A DNA stretch of 64,000 nucleotides from an uncultured Aquimarina sp. (GTDB lineage Bacteria > Bacteroidota > Bacteroidia > Flavobacteriales > Flavobacteriaceae), in contig CANLRN010000005.1 in assembly GCA_947493495.1 (NCBI GenBank), positions 1 to 64,000 on the forward strand, given 5' to 3'. This document shows, in pieces, positions 33,989-46,100 of this stretch (positions are counted from its first letter, which is position 1; each line of letters opens with the position of its first letter). Under the pieces are notes generated by a model. It saw only the letters and a list, made by a program, of their open reading frames with translations. It did not search any database and had not been told where the DNA came from. A program made the translations under genes and the position numbers.

Positions 33989-36900
33989 ATGGTTAAAAAT
34001 AACACCTACATATTTATTTTTTTACTAGGTGCATTTTTGAACCTTATCGCACAACCAAAATTTGGCGAAATAAGTTTTATTGAGATAGATGCAATAACAT
34101 CAAAAGATGCCATTTCATGTATCGTCCAAGATGAAGATGGCATTATTTGGATAGGTACATATGGTTCGGGGATTTATAGGTTTGATGGAATAAATTATAT
34201 TCCTTATGAGCACGATTTTAGTGATAACCCATCCATTAATGGTAATATAATTCATCAAATTTATATCGATAAGAATAAAAGGCTTTGGGTAGGTACGAAT
34301 TCTGGTTTAAACCTTTATAATAAAAACTTAGATCGCTTTGAAGAGTTGGATATGAAATCAGATTTTTTTATCCCTGATCATTTCAATGCCACAAATATAA
34401 TTCAGGATAGTTTTGGTAATCTTTTAGTTAGTACGTACGGTAATGGCATATTAAAAATTGATATAGAAACTCTTTTTGTTACTAAAGTTTCTTCTACTTC
34501 AGAAAAATTAGATACTATTTTAGTAAATACGTTTGCTATAAATAAAAAAGGGAAGGTTTTAGCAGGCACGAATTCTGGCCTCTTTGAGTTTGATAACAAA
34601 TCAAATAACTTAAAGAGGAGCTTGATGAATATTAAAGGGATACACGATCATTCCATTACTATCGAATCATTATTAATAGACAATAAAGATAATCTGTGGA
34701 TAGGAACTCATAAGAATGGAATAGTAAAAATGTCTTATACAGATGGCGTAGCCAAAGGCAAAAGATTTCCTTGGACCAATAAGAAGGTGTTTTCAATGAT
34801 AACTTTTGAGAATCAGATATTAGCAGGAACAGAAAATGATGGTTTGTTGGTTTTAGACCAAGAAAAAGGAACGCTTACTCAAAATTATCAGCACGATGAA
34901 TTGAACCCAAAAAGTATTGGATCTAACTCTATTTGGTCATTGTGTATAGATGATAAAGGAAGAATATGGTTAGGTTATTATAATAAAGGAGTGGCTGTTT
35001 TTGATAAAAATTATGCAAAATTTAAATCTTTTGAAGGTGAAGTAAATAACAAAAATTCGATTCAAAAATATTCTGTTTCTGGTATTGCAAAAGATAATAG
35101 AGGGCGCTTATGGATTAGTTTACAGGATGGGTTGGATATATATGACCCAAATACAGGTCAGTTTCATCATATTAGGAGTGATGAGAACAAAGAATATACT
35201 GGGCTAAATGGGAAACTGAATTTACAACGTATATTTATAGATAGTAAACAAAATATATGGTTAGCAACCTGGGAAAATGGCTTGTATCTTCTAAAAAAAG
35301 ATTCTAAAGAGTTTATCAACTTTAATATAAAAAATACAGATGGAATTTTAGCAACGAATTCAATACGAGACTTCTCAGAAGATTCTCAAGGGAGAATTTG
35401 GATTGCATCATTCTTACATGGAATTTACCGTTATGATCCGATTACCGAAAAATTGACGAGATGTGATTCTGAACCGTTTATTACCTCTAGGCTAAGTACT
35501 TCTGATGTGTTATCCATTATGGTAGATCAAGAAGATAATATATGGGCAGGTACGAGTAGTGGATTGTTCAAAATAAGATATCAAACCCAAGAGAATGACT
35601 TTATAGTCATAAATATGAGTGATAAAATGCCCAAAGAAGCAAATGATCACCCTAGCATTCACAGAATATCATTTTTGTATCAATCTGAAGATGGTACTAT
35701 TTGGGTTGGGACTAAAGCTGCCGGATTACAGATGTACGATAAGGAAGATAATGCTTTTTATCTATGTAAAGATCTTTTTGAATTAGAAGAGACATCGATT
35801 AATGGAATCATAGAAGATAATTATGGGTCTATTTGGATTAGTGGAAAACTGGGGATCACTAAAATTGACCGAAACAATAAAACTAGTGTCAGGTTTACAG
35901 AGGGAGATGGTCTTTTAACTAACTATTTCAATGATGGAGCAATAGAAAAAGATAGAAATGGGCTGCTATATTTCGGCAACTTTTCTGGTATAAATTATAT
36001 AGATCCAGGAAATATGTTCTTAAATGAATATACGCCAGAACTCTATTTTACTAATTTCAAACTATTCAATAAAACTGTAACAGTTAATGATGAAAATAAA
36101 ATTCTAGAGAAAGTAATTTCAAGAACAAATTCAATAGATTTAGCGTATAACCAATCTGTTTTTTCTATCGAATATATGGGAACAACTTTTACAAGACCCG
36201 AAAGAAATCAATATGCGTATATTCTTGAAGGTTTTGATGCAGATTGGAACTATGTAGGCAATGCTAGAAATGCAACCTATACAAATTTAACTCCTGGAGA
36301 GTATGTTTTTAAATTGAAAGGAGCTAATAATGATGGGATATGGAATGCAAAAACCTTAAATTTAAAGATACACGTTCTTCCTCCTTGGTGGAGATCTAAT
36401 ACAGCTTATGTATTTTATGTTATGACTTTTTTATGCTTAGTTTATGTGATTACTTGGATCATTCGAAATAGAATTAAAGAAAAACAAATAACACTTCTAG
36501 AACGAGAAAGAAGGTTACAAGAGGAGAAACTTAATAAAGCAAAATTGCAATTTTTCACCAACATCTCTCATGAATTTAGAACACCTCTTACCTTAATAAT
36601 GAATCCGATTAGTGATATTGTTAATAGATCAGATTTGGCACTTCCTGATACCATTAGGCAAAAGCATAATATTATCTTTAAAAATTCGCAAAGACTTTCT
36701 CGACTTATTAATGAACTTATGGACTTTAGAAAATTGGAGTCTAATAAGATTTATATAAAGGCACAACAGTTTGATGTTGTATCACACATAAACGAGGTGT
36801 TAGCGTTTTTTAAGGAAGAAGCACTATGTCGTGACATATCTCTTAGTTTTAAAACCAACAAAAAAACTTTAATGGTTTGGGCAGATCCTAATATGTTGGA

Positions 36901-38161
36901 AAAAATACTATTTAATATCCTATCTAATGCTTTTAAAGTAACTCCAGAGAAAGGTGAGATCAAAGTACATTTGAAAGAAAAAAAATCCTTGAAAGAAAAC
37001 CCTGTATCAATGAAAAAGGAAGTAATCGATACTTTCCAGATATCTATTAAGGATAATGGACCAGGGATAGATCAAAAAGAATATAAAAGAATATTCAAAC
37101 GTTTTTATCAAGTAAGTATATTGAATAAAGATTATTATGGCAGCTCTGGTATTGGTCTCGAGATGGTAAAAGGCTTTGTAGAACTTCATCGTGGTCTGAT
37201 CGATGTAAAAAGTGAACTTGAAAAAGGAACAGAGTTTACGATTACGCTATTGATGGGGAAAGAGCACTTTTTAGAAAACGAAATTTTTAATGAAGAAAAC
37301 GAAATTTCCAGTATTCCTAAAGAACAAAAAATAACAACTCATATACAAAATAATATTGGCGATAATCTTGACACCTCCCCTAAAAAAACATATACCGTAC
37401 TTATTGTAGATGATAATTCTGAATTATTGAATTACTTAAGTTGCGAATTATTACCATACTACAATGTAATTACAGCTACAAATGGAAAGAAAGGCTTTGA
37501 AATAGCAAAAGAAAAATCTCCTCATCTTATCATTACAGATGTGATCATGCCAATCATGGGAGGGTTAGAAATGTGTGCTCAAATCAAAAAAGACATTACT
37601 ACTTCGCATATTCCTTTATTAATGCTTACTGCCAGAGCAATAGCAGAAGATCAAATAAAAGGTATTGATTCTGGGGCAGATGCATATCTTAATAAACCAT
37701 TTAATATAGATGTGTTAAAAGCAACCTTGAGCGGTTTGCTAACCAATAGGCGAATATTATTTGACAAATATTCTAATAATGGAAAAATTATTCCTCAGGA
37801 AAATAGTACAACAATTGATAATGAATTTATAAAAAAAGTATTACACTATATCCATCAAAAACTAGAGGAACCAGATTTAAGTGTAGAAGTCCTAGCATCT
37901 CATTTATTTCTTAGTAGAAGTCAATTGTATAGAAAGATAAAAGCATTAACAGGTTTATCAGTAAATGAATTTATACGAAAAGTTCGTTTAGAAGAAGCAA
38001 AAAAACTAATTTCAGGAAAAGAGAATTATAATGTAAATGAGATTGCTTTTAAAGTAGGTTTTTCGTCTTCTTCTTATTTTTCAAAATGCTTTAAAAAGGA
38101 GTTTGGACATTCTCCAAAAAAAAGCAATGCCTCTATAAAACCTCAAAAAAATAGCTTATAG
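33989..38161 (+). CDS. Hybrid two-component system sensor/regulator (HTCS)
   Basis: One 1390-residue polypeptide senses a sugar in the periplasm and binds DNA in the cytoplasm. In order: signal sequence or membrane anchor (MVKNNTYIFIFLLGAFLN), a periplasmic two-blade propeller region of Reg_prop repeats (about 40-690; DEDGIIWIGTYGSGIYRF, DKNKRLWVGTNSGLNLY), a Y_Y_Y domain (about 715-795), a transmembrane helix (about 803-825), HisKA with His861 (TNISHEFRTPLTLIMNP), HATPase (about 970-1085, DNGPGID), a receiver with Asp1184 (IITDVIMPIMGG), and an AraC-type HTH (about 1290-1380). These regulators switch on a neighbouring utilisation locus after binding an oligosaccharide. Its SusC gene starts 210 bp downstream. 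Confidence 0.95.
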   Translation: MVKNNTYIFIFLLGAFLNLIAQPKFGEISFIEIDAITSKDAISCIVQDEDGIIWIGTYGSGIYRFDGINYIPYEHDFSDNPSINGNIIHQIYIDKNKRLWVGTNSGLNLYNKNLDRFEELDMKSDFFIPDHFNATNIIQDSFGNLLVSTYGNGILKIDIETLFVTKVSSTSEKLDTILVNTFAINKKGKVLAGTNSGLFEFDNKSNNLKRSLMNIKGIHDHSITIESLLIDNKDNLWIGTHKNGIVKMSYTDGVAKGKRFPWTNKKVFSMITFENQILAGTENDGLLVLDQEKGTLTQNYQHDELNPKSIGSNSIWSLCIDDKGRIWLGYYNKGVAVFDKNYAKFKSFEGEVNNKNSIQKYSVSGIAKDNRGRLWISLQDGLDIYDPNTGQFHHIRSDENKEYTGLNGKLNLQRIFIDSKQNIWLATWENGLYLLKKDSKEFINFNIKNTDGILATNSIRDFSEDSQGRIWIASFLHGIYRYDPITEKLTRCDSEPFITSRLSTSDVLSIMVDQEDNIWAGTSSGLFKIRYQTQENDFIVINMSDKMPKEANDHPSIHRISFLYQSEDGTIWVGTKAAGLQMYDKEDNAFYLCKDLFELEETSINGIIEDNYGSIWISGKLGITKIDRNNKTSVRFTEGDGLLTNYFNDGAIEKDRNGLLYFGNFSGINYIDPGNMFLNEYTPELYFTNFKLFNKTVTVNDENKILEKVISRTNSIDLAYNQSVFSIEYMGTTFTRPERNQYAYILEGFDADWNYVGNARNATYTNLTPGEYVFKLKGANNDGIWNAKTLNLKIHVLPPWWRSNTAYVFYVMTFLCLVYVITWIIRNRIKEKQITLLERERRLQEEKLNKAKLQFFTNISHEFRTPLTLIMNPISDIVNRSDLALPDTIRQKHNIIFKNSQRLSRLINELMDFRKLESNKIYIKAQQFDVVSHINEVLAFFKEEALCRDISLSFKTNKKTLMVWADPNMLEKILFNILSNAFKVTPEKGEIKVHLKEKKSLKENPVSMKKEVIDTFQISIKDNGPGIDQKEYKRIFKRFYQVSILNKDYYGSSGIGLEMVKGFVELHRGLIDVKSELEKGTEFTITLLMGKEHFLENEIFNEENEISSIPKEQKITTHIQNNIGDNLDTSPKKTYTVLIVDDNSELLNYLSCELLPYYNVITATNGKKGFEIAKEKSPHLIITDVIMPIMGGLEMCAQIKKDITTSHIPLLMLTARAIAEDQIKGIDSGADAYLNKPFNIDVLKATLSGLLTNRRILFDKYSNNGKIIPQENSTTIDNEFIKKVLHYIHQKLEEPDLSVEVLASHLFLSRSQLYRKIKALTGLSVNEFIRKVRLEEAKKLISGKENYNVNEIAFKVGFSSSSYFSKCFKKEFGHSPKKSNASIKPQKNSL

Positions 38162-38370
38162 CTTTTAGTTGATTATTTTCTACAGGATACATTTTTAGAG
38201 ATGTTAATTACATCAACGCAACGAAATTACAACAATTACATCATTTGTACTCTTTCTAAAACAGGCCTCACTCTACATTTGCGATTCACTCGAGAATTGA
38301 ATGATTATTTTTAACAGTTCACATCCTAAAGTGTTAAAAACTAAACTCAAATTAACATAAATTTTTTTTA

Positions 38371-41300
38371 ATGAATTTAAAACAAATCATAGTCTCTTGC
38401 TTTTTTGGAGTATTATTATTCACCTCACTAGCACATGGGCAGACTGTATCTGGTGTTGTATCAGATGGAAACCTTCCGTTACTAGGTGTTAGTGTTATTG
38501 TTAAAGGAACAAACAATGGGGTAGTAACGGATTTTGATGGTGCGTATACTATAGAAAATGTTACCGATAACGCCACACTTGTGGTTAGTTATTTAGGATT
38601 TACTACCAAAGAAATTGCAGTTAATGGAAGGACTAAAATTGATATCGTCTTAGAAGAGAGTATTTCTGCGCTAGATGAAGTAGTTGTAGTGGGATATGGT
38701 ACCCAAAATAAATCTACAATTACTACTTCCATCGCTTCAGTAGGAGCAGAAGAACTCAAAGAGATCCCTTCTGCTGATATAGCACAGGCCTTACAAGGTC
38801 GTGCGGCTGGTGTTGTGGTTACCAATACAGGTTCTCCTGGAGGTAAAACGGCTATCCGTATTAGAGGTTTGGGTACATTTGGAGATGGAGATCCTTTATA
38901 TGTGGTAGATGGTATTTTTACTACGAGTATCAATAGTATAAGTCCGTCTAGTATAAAAAAAGTAGATATACTCAAGGATGCAGCCGCTACTGCTATCTAT
39001 GGATCTAGAGGATCGAATGGTGTAATTATTGTAACTACAGATCGTGGTTCCAAACAAAAAACTTCTTTTAAATTTAATACCTATACCGGTTTTCAGTTCT
39101 CTAACAAACGATATGATCTTTTAAATACCGAACAATATGTACAATATATACGCGAAATTTCGGCACAATCCGATGGCGGTGGTACATTGGTGGGTAGAAT
39201 TGTCAATGACCCAAGTTTTGATGGTAATGGGGTAGATACTGATTGGCAGGATGAACTTTTTCGCTCTGCATTACTAACTAATTATGATTTTAACGTATCC
39301 AGTGGCTCTGATAAAAGTAATTTTAGTTTTGGAATGTCTTTTTTTGATCAAGATGGTATCTATATAGACACTAATTTTAAACGATATACTTTTAATATCG
39401 GAAGTGAGGCACAGATTTTTAAAAACTTCAAAGTTGGTCAAACATTCGCCTTAGGGTATACAGAAACGATTGCTCCACAAATTAGTGGGGGTCGCGAACC
39501 ACTTTATAATGTAATTGCATCTGCTCCTTATATCCCTGTGAGAGATGAAAATGGAATCTTTACTAGTCCAGAGGGTCAAGATGTGAATAATTCCAGAAAC
39601 CAAGTACTTATCCAGCAACAAGATGATAATTTAAATAGAAATACTAGTATTATAGGTGGAGTATATGGAGAGTATGAACTTTTGGAAGGACTTACCTTTA
39701 AATCTCAATTTGGGGTCGATCTGTTTTATAATTTTCAGGATAATATCTCTAGGGCTTTCCAAACTGCTGGTCAATTCAATCAAGAATTCACTAGTATATT
39801 TAAGCTCAGGCAAAATAGAGTTTCTACAGTCTTTACCAATACACTTAATTATACAAAATCTCTAGGAGAACATAATTTTAATGCCACATTGGTTTCAGAA
39901 AGACAGGATATTGAAGTAGAACTTTTAAATGGTTCGTTGCAAACAACACTTTCATCTGAAATCCCAGAACTCAATAATGGGATTGCTTCAAGTTTTACGG
40001 TTGATGATAATTTGATTTCTTATTTAGGGCGATTAAATTATGATTATCAAGGTAAGTATTTGTTCCAAGCATCTATACGTAGGGATAAATCTTCTATTTT
40101 TGCTCCGGGTAGACAAGTGGGTTGGTTTCCAGCAGCATCTATTGGTTGGGTAGCCTCTAAGGAATCGTTTTTAGAAGATTCTGCGATCAACAATTTAAAA
40201 TTTAGAGCCAGTTATGGTGTTACTGGTAATAATAGAGTAGCAAGAAATAGATCAGTAAATGTTTTTGAAGGAACATTGTCTACACGTTTTAATTATGTGA
40301 TAGATGGAGAACTTACTCCTGGAGTTTCTATAAATGGAGGTAATAATTTTGACCTTACCTGGGAAGAATCTATCAAACAAAACTATGGCTTCGATCTTGG
40401 GATTTGGGATAATAAGGTTACATTTTCTGCAGAATATTTTATTAATGAGAATGATGGTCTAATTGTAGGTGAACCTCAAGCTCCTTCCTCAGGTATCCCA
40501 GGAGACCCAGTTACTGGAGTAAGTTTATTTAGAAATGTTGGTGATGTAGAGGTAAAAGGTCTCGAATTGACTTTTGGATATAATGACTATGAAGGTGATT
40601 TTAAATGGAATTTATGGGCTAATGTTTCCACCTCAAAAAGTGAGGTTACAGATCTAGGAAGAGTAGATCAAATTCTACAAGGTAATTTTAACCCTCCTTT
40701 TTCTGAACAATTAACTCGAATTGCTCTTAACGAACCCTTATTCCATTTTTTTGGATTCGAATTTGATGGAGTGTATGCAGATGAGCAAGCTATTATAGAT
40801 GATATAGGAGCTGATAATCTTGATCCCAATTCTGGTCAAACTTATATTGTACAACCTGGTGATGTTAGATATAGAGATATTAATGGTGATGGGGATATCA
40901 CCGATGAGGATCGTGTGGTTATTGGAGATCCAAACCCTGATTTTACGTATTCTGTTAATCTTAGTGCTAGTTATAAAGGATGGGATTTTAATGCCCTGAT
41001 TACAGGAGTACAAGGCGTAGATGCTTTGAACGCCAACACCTGGTTCCTACAAGGTCAAGAGAATGTAGTCAATCACGGGACTGAAGTATTAAGGAGGTGG
41101 CAAAACCCTGGAGATATTACAGATGTACCTCGATTCCGTTTCGAAGGGAATAATCCGAACAATAGAATTTCTACAAGATATGTTCAGGATGCTTCCTATG
41201 CTAGATTAAAAAATGTAACCCTAGGGTATTCTCTACCTCAAAGGGCTCTAGATAATGCATTTAATGGAATTTTAAGTAAGGTTAGAATTTATTTACAGTC

Positions 41301-41454
41301 TCAAAATTTAGTAACTTTGACAGAGTACACGGGTCTGGACCCAGAAATTGAACCTTTTTTTAATGCTACAGGTTTGATCGTAGGATTAAATGTGGATAGA
41401 GGAAGGGCACCGCAACCCACTACATTTTTAGCAGGGTTACAAATAGAGTTTTAG
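38371..41454 (+). CDS. SusC/RagA-type TonB-dependent outer membrane transporter
   Basis: The 1027-residue protein has a signal peptide (MNLKQIIVSCFFGVLLFTSL), a carboxypeptidase-D-like domain (about 24-100; VSDGNLPLLGVSVIVKGTNN), the TonB-box/plug region (SALDEVVVVGYGTQ, LQGRAAGVVVTNTGSPG, IRGLGTFGDGDPLYVVDG, ILKDAAATAIYGSRGSNGVI) and a 22-strand barrel to the end. It imports oligosaccharide delivered by the SusD partner, whose gene follows by 93 bp. It is downstream of the HTCS and likely controlled by it. Confidence 0.95.
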   Translation: MNLKQIIVSCFFGVLLFTSLAHGQTVSGVVSDGNLPLLGVSVIVKGTNNGVVTDFDGAYTIENVTDNATLVVSYLGFTTKEIAVNGRTKIDIVLEESISALDEVVVVGYGTQNKSTITTSIASVGAEELKEIPSADIAQALQGRAAGVVVTNTGSPGGKTAIRIRGLGTFGDGDPLYVVDGIFTTSINSISPSSIKKVDILKDAAATAIYGSRGSNGVIIVTTDRGSKQKTSFKFNTYTGFQFSNKRYDLLNTEQYVQYIREISAQSDGGGTLVGRIVNDPSFDGNGVDTDWQDELFRSALLTNYDFNVSSGSDKSNFSFGMSFFDQDGIYIDTNFKRYTFNIGSEAQIFKNFKVGQTFALGYTETIAPQISGGREPLYNVIASAPYIPVRDENGIFTSPEGQDVNNSRNQVLIQQQDDNLNRNTSIIGGVYGEYELLEGLTFKSQFGVDLFYNFQDNISRAFQTAGQFNQEFTSIFKLRQNRVSTVFTNTLNYTKSLGEHNFNATLVSERQDIEVELLNGSLQTTLSSEIPELNNGIASSFTVDDNLISYLGRLNYDYQGKYLFQASIRRDKSSIFAPGRQVGWFPAASIGWVASKESFLEDSAINNLKFRASYGVTGNNRVARNRSVNVFEGTLSTRFNYVIDGELTPGVSINGGNNFDLTWEESIKQNYGFDLGIWDNKVTFSAEYFINENDGLIVGEPQAPSSGIPGDPVTGVSLFRNVGDVEVKGLELTFGYNDYEGDFKWNLWANVSTSKSEVTDLGRVDQILQGNFNPPFSEQLTRIALNEPLFHFFGFEFDGVYADEQAIIDDIGADNLDPNSGQTYIVQPGDVRYRDINGDGDITDEDRVVIGDPNPDFTYSVNLSASYKGWDFNALITGVQGVDALNANTWFLQGQENVVNHGTEVLRRWQNPGDITDVPRFRFEGNNPNNRISTRYVQDASYARLKNVTLGYSLPQRALDNAFNGILSKVRIYLQSQNLVTLTEYTGLDPEIEPFFNATGLIVGLNVDRGRAPQPTTFLAGLQIEF

Positions 41455-41547
41455 AAAAGGTAAAAGTCACCATAATAACAATTTTGGATATTCGTTCAAA
41501 TTTATATAGGTGTAAATACATTTGAAATATTAAAATAAATAGCACAG

Positions 41548-43047
41548 ATGAAAAAGAAATTAAACAAATTAACGATGTACATGCTAGGAGTTTTCTTAGT
41601 CATACTATCGTGTTCTGATGAAGTATCGGTTGAAAATACGAATGAATTATCTCAAAATAATTTTTTTGAAAATTTAACCCAAGTAGAAGCAGCAGCAAAC
41701 GCAGGATATGCACAACTACAAAATGCAGGCTTGTATCAGCGATATGGCTATATATTGCCCGATACATTTTCTGATGAAATGAGTACTTCTACCGATCCTA
41801 ATTTTATACCCTCTTTCCAGTTTAGACTTACTCCTTCCCTTTTACAAACTTCTACCTATTGGAACAATTGTTTTAATGGGATTGGAGCTTGTAACTTTTT
41901 GATCGATAATGAAGATATAATGAGAGAAAGAAGTGCAAGTTCTAATTATAGTGATGCTGATGTTGATGATGCACTGGGTCAGGCACATTTTCTTAGAGGA
42001 CTATATTATTTCCTGCTAGTGAAGAGATATGCGGGTGTTCCATTATTATTAGAAATTCAAGAAACTCCTACAGATCTTCCAAGAAGCACGAAAGATGAAG
42101 TATATGAGGTAATAATTAATGATTTTAGGTTAGCATCAGAGTTATTGTTTGCTAAAGGTTCTACCGAAGAAGGAAGAGCTACAAGAGGGGCTGCTCTAGG
42201 AATGCTTGGTAAAGTATATCTTTTTAGAGAACGTTTTCAAGAAGCCAAAGAGGCTTTCGAAAAGATTAACGATTATACGCTATTACCTCTAGAAGACTAT
42301 AACGATAATTTTAATGAGTCAGGAGAACACAATGATGAATCTATGTTTGAAGTAAATTTTTCTGGAGATGCCGAAGAATCTGATTTATGGTCTCAAACTG
42401 GGATAGGTGTATCAGAAGTAACTTTTCATGCGCAAGAATATGCAGGATGGGGAAACGCTACACCTTCACAAAAAATGATCGACGAATTTGAAGAAGACGA
42501 TCCAAGATTTAAATCAGCTATCTTGTTAAACGGAGATCCTCATGGTCCTGACAATGCATTTATCAATACATTGAGAGCAGCAACTTGGTATAAGTTCTCT
42601 CAGTTGTACGAGAATGAGACTGTAACACAAAATGGAGATACTAATGTACGTTTCTTGCGATACGCCGATATTATTTTAATGCAAGCCGAAGTGGAACATC
42701 GTCTAAACAATGATCCAGCTGCTATTGATTTCCTAAATCAAATTCGAGAACGCGCAGAATTACCATTATATGGCACACCAGAAATGGATAATAGAGGGTA
42801 TCCCGTAGACACTCCAGAAGGTGTATTTAATGCCATTGTTCACGAACGTATGGTAGAATTGTGTGCAGAACAGCACAGATTTGACGATTTGGTAAGATGG
42901 GGGCTAGATGAGCAAGAATTAGCAGTTGATGATAATGGAGATAGCAGAGGGTATAATCCTCAGGTACACCGTTTAATGCCGATACCACAAGTTGAAATTG
43001 ATGCCAATGATGAAATAGGATCAGAAGATCAAAATCCTGGATATTAA
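41548..43047 (+). CDS. SusD/RagB-type outer membrane lipoprotein
   Basis: The 499-residue glycan-binding partner of the SusC transporter. A lipobox (MLGVFLVILSC) precedes an NELSQNNFFENLTQVEAAAN start, with helical TPR scaffold motifs (AHFLRGLYYFLLVKRYAGVPLL, FLRYADIILMQAEVEHRLN) and a conserved FDDLVRWGLDE segment before the end. It caps the SusC barrel and captures oligosaccharide. It is followed by a strong terminator, so SusC-SusD form a unit. Confidence 0.95.
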   Translation: MKKKLNKLTMYMLGVFLVILSCSDEVSVENTNELSQNNFFENLTQVEAAANAGYAQLQNAGLYQRYGYILPDTFSDEMSTSTDPNFIPSFQFRLTPSLLQTSTYWNNCFNGIGACNFLIDNEDIMRERSASSNYSDADVDDALGQAHFLRGLYYFLLVKRYAGVPLLLEIQETPTDLPRSTKDEVYEVIINDFRLASELLFAKGSTEEGRATRGAALGMLGKVYLFRERFQEAKEAFEKINDYTLLPLEDYNDNFNESGEHNDESMFEVNFSGDAEESDLWSQTGIGVSEVTFHAQEYAGWGNATPSQKMIDEFEEDDPRFKSAILLNGDPHGPDNAFINTLRAATWYKFSQLYENETVTQNGDTNVRFLRYADIILMQAEVEHRLNNDPAAIDFLNQIRERAELPLYGTPEMDNRGYPVDTPEGVFNAIVHERMVELCAEQHRFDDLVRWGLDEQELAVDDNGDSRGYNPQVHRLMPIPQVEIDANDEIGSEDQNPGY

Positions 43048-43072
43048 TTATCTTATACGTGTAATCAAAAAA

Positions 43073-43110
43073 AATAGAGGCAGGATATTATTCCTGCCTC
43101 TTGCTATTTT
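43073..43110 (+). terminator. Terminator after susD
   Basis: GAGGCAGGA (43077-43085) pairs with TCCTGCCTC (43092-43100) across a 6-nt loop; the flanks are A-rich upstream and T-rich downstream (TTGCTATTTTT). Confidence 0.9.
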
Positions 43111-43161
43111 TATTTGTTACATGCTAATTCTTAACTTTACCGCAGCTATAAAAAAATAGAA

Positions 43162-46100
43162 ATGTCAAAGTATATAATAGTTCTTGTAGGCACACTACTT
43201 TTTTGGTCTTGTACCAAAGAAAAACCAGTAAAGGGAAAAGAAAGTATCGTTGTTCAGGATAAAATATTTAATAAATTAATATCAAAAAAAACGGGAATAG
43301 AATTCTCTAATATATTACAAGAGAATGATACACTAAACTACTTTACGTATCCTTATTTATATATGGGAGGAGGAGTTGCTTCTGCGGATTTTAATAATGA
43401 CGGTCTTATCGATTTATTTTTTACAGGAAATATGGTAGACAATAAATTGTATCTGAATAAAGGCAATTTTAGCTTCGAAGACATTACAGATTCTGCTGGC
43501 GTTTCGGGAGATAAAAGATGGTATACAGGAGTTTCAGTTGCAGATGTAAACAATGATGGATTTATGGATATTTATTGTTCTGTAGCTGGACAGTCTGGGA
43601 CTAAAGACAATCAATTATATATCAACAATGGAAATCTTACGTTTACCGAAAAGGCAAAAACTTATGGTCTTAATGATATTGGTAATAGTGTAGATGCCTC
43701 ATTCTTTGACTATGATTTGGATGGCGACTTAGATCTGTATGTAGCCAATTATCCCATAACACCATTCCAATATAATAGTATGAACTATAAAATGCGAATG
43801 GATCGTGTTACTGATGTAGAAACTGACAACCTTTATAGAAATGATGGAGATCGATTTACAAAAGTAACAGAACAAGCAAATCTTAAATCATATGGCTTAG
43901 CGTTAAGCATAACAGTTAGTGATCTGAATGAAGATGGATGGCCAGATATGTATGTTTCTAATGACTTTGGGTCTCCCGATTATATGTATTTGAATAACCA
44001 AGATGGGACTTTTAGGAATGCAATTAAAGAGACAACAGCGCATACCTCTTTCTATGGGATGGGTGTAGATATTGCCGATTTTAACAATGATGGTTTTATG
44101 GATATCCTTCAGATGGATATGGATGCAGCTTCTAATCGTCGTTCTAAGGCTAATATGGCAAGTATGAATCCTACCATTTTTTCGAATATGGAACGCGTAG
44201 GATTTCAGTATCAATTTATGCAAAATACGCTACAACTTAATTCAGGAATACTTCATAAGGACATCCCTAAGTTTAGTGATATTTCAAGATTGGCGGGTAT
44301 TTCTTCTACCGATTGGAGCTGGGCTCCGCTATTTGCCGATTTTGATAATGATGGGTTAAAAGATATTTTTATTTCTAATGGAACACGTAGAGAAATCAAT
44401 AACAAGGATTATTTTGCCAATCTAAAAGGAGAAAAAAAACATAAAGATAGCTTGCTTATAAAAAGTATGGGGATTCCTTCAGAAAAAATAGAAAACTATA
44501 TTTTCAGGAATAAAGGAGACCTTACTTTCGAGCGTGCTAATGAGTATTGGGGCATAACTGACGAAGGCTTCTCTAATGGTGCTATTTATGTGGATCTAGA
44601 CAATGACGGAGATTTAGAAATTGTTACCAATAATATAGACGAAGAAGTATCTGTTTTTGAGAACACAAGTGCCTTAAAAAATCATCATATTACGATCCGA
44701 TTAAAAGGATATCCAAAAAATAGTTTTGGATTGGGAAGTAAGGTACGTATAAAATCAGGTGAAATAACACAGATTCAAGAACTTACCTTAAGTCGTGGTT
44801 TTCAATCAGCAGTGGCACCACAATTACACTTTGGGATAGGGGAAACGGACAGTATCTCAGAACTTATGGTAACTTGGCCAAATGGGAAAGTTAAGCGACT
44901 AGAGAATGTAAAATCAGATCAACTGTTGACTATTGATTATGAGAATTCTAGTCAAGAAATAGTAGCAGATACTAGCGAGGAAGATTTTTTTTTCAATAGC
45001 TTCTTATTGGATACTATAGCTATTTATAAACATAAGGAAAATAAATTTGATGATTTTAAAAATGAAGTTTTACTTCCTCACAAAACATCTCAATTTGGCC
45101 CAGGACTTGCAGTCGGAGATTTAAATGGAGATGGACTTGATGACTTTTATGTAGGTGCAGCTTCTAAATATCCAGGAGGGATGTATTTTCAAAACAAAGA
45201 AGGAGGTTTTACACAGCAAAAAACCAAAATATTGTTAGATGACAGAATGTTTGAAGATATTGGATCACTTATATTCGATGCAGATAATGACGGAGATAAT
45301 GATCTGTATATTGTAAGTGGAGGAAACGAGTTTAGACATACCTCTAGTATGCTTCAAGATCGATTTTATGAGAATGATGGTATTGGTAATTTTACCAAAA
45401 ATACTTCCGCTTTGCCAATAATGATATCCAGCGGGAGCAGAGTGTATTCAAATGATTTTGATCAGGATGGTGATTTAGACTTATTTGTAGGAGGAAGGCT
45501 TGTTCCAGGAAATTATCCTAGTCCTGCCAATAGTTACATCCTAGAAAATGTGAGTACAAAAGGGAATCCGAAATTTGTAGATATTACCACTAAGGTTGCC
45601 CCTGATTTTAGAAAATTGGGATTGGTTACAAGTGCGGTATGGATGGATTACAATGATGATGGGTGGACAGATTTAATGATCACAGGAGAATGGATGCCTC
45701 TTCGGGTTTTTAAAAATATTAAAGGGAAGTTTCAGGAAACCACAAAAGAAGTTGGATTAGAGGACACCACGGGTTGGTGGTTTAGCTTAGTGTCTGCGGA
45801 TTTTGATAACGATGGAGATATGGATATGATGGCTGGGAATCTAGGATTAAATTATAAATACAAGGCTAAAAATGAAGAAACCTTCGATATTTATTTTAAT
45901 GATTTTGATGGCAATAACCACAATGATATTGTACTGAGTTATTACAATGAAGGGGAAAAATATCCCCTTCGAGGTAGAGAATGCTCTTCGCAACAGATAC
46001 CATCTATAAAGAAAAAATTTGATAACTATCATGAGTTTTCGACTGCTACTTTAACCGATGTTTATGATAAGGAGAAACTAGAAAAAGGCCTTCATTATCA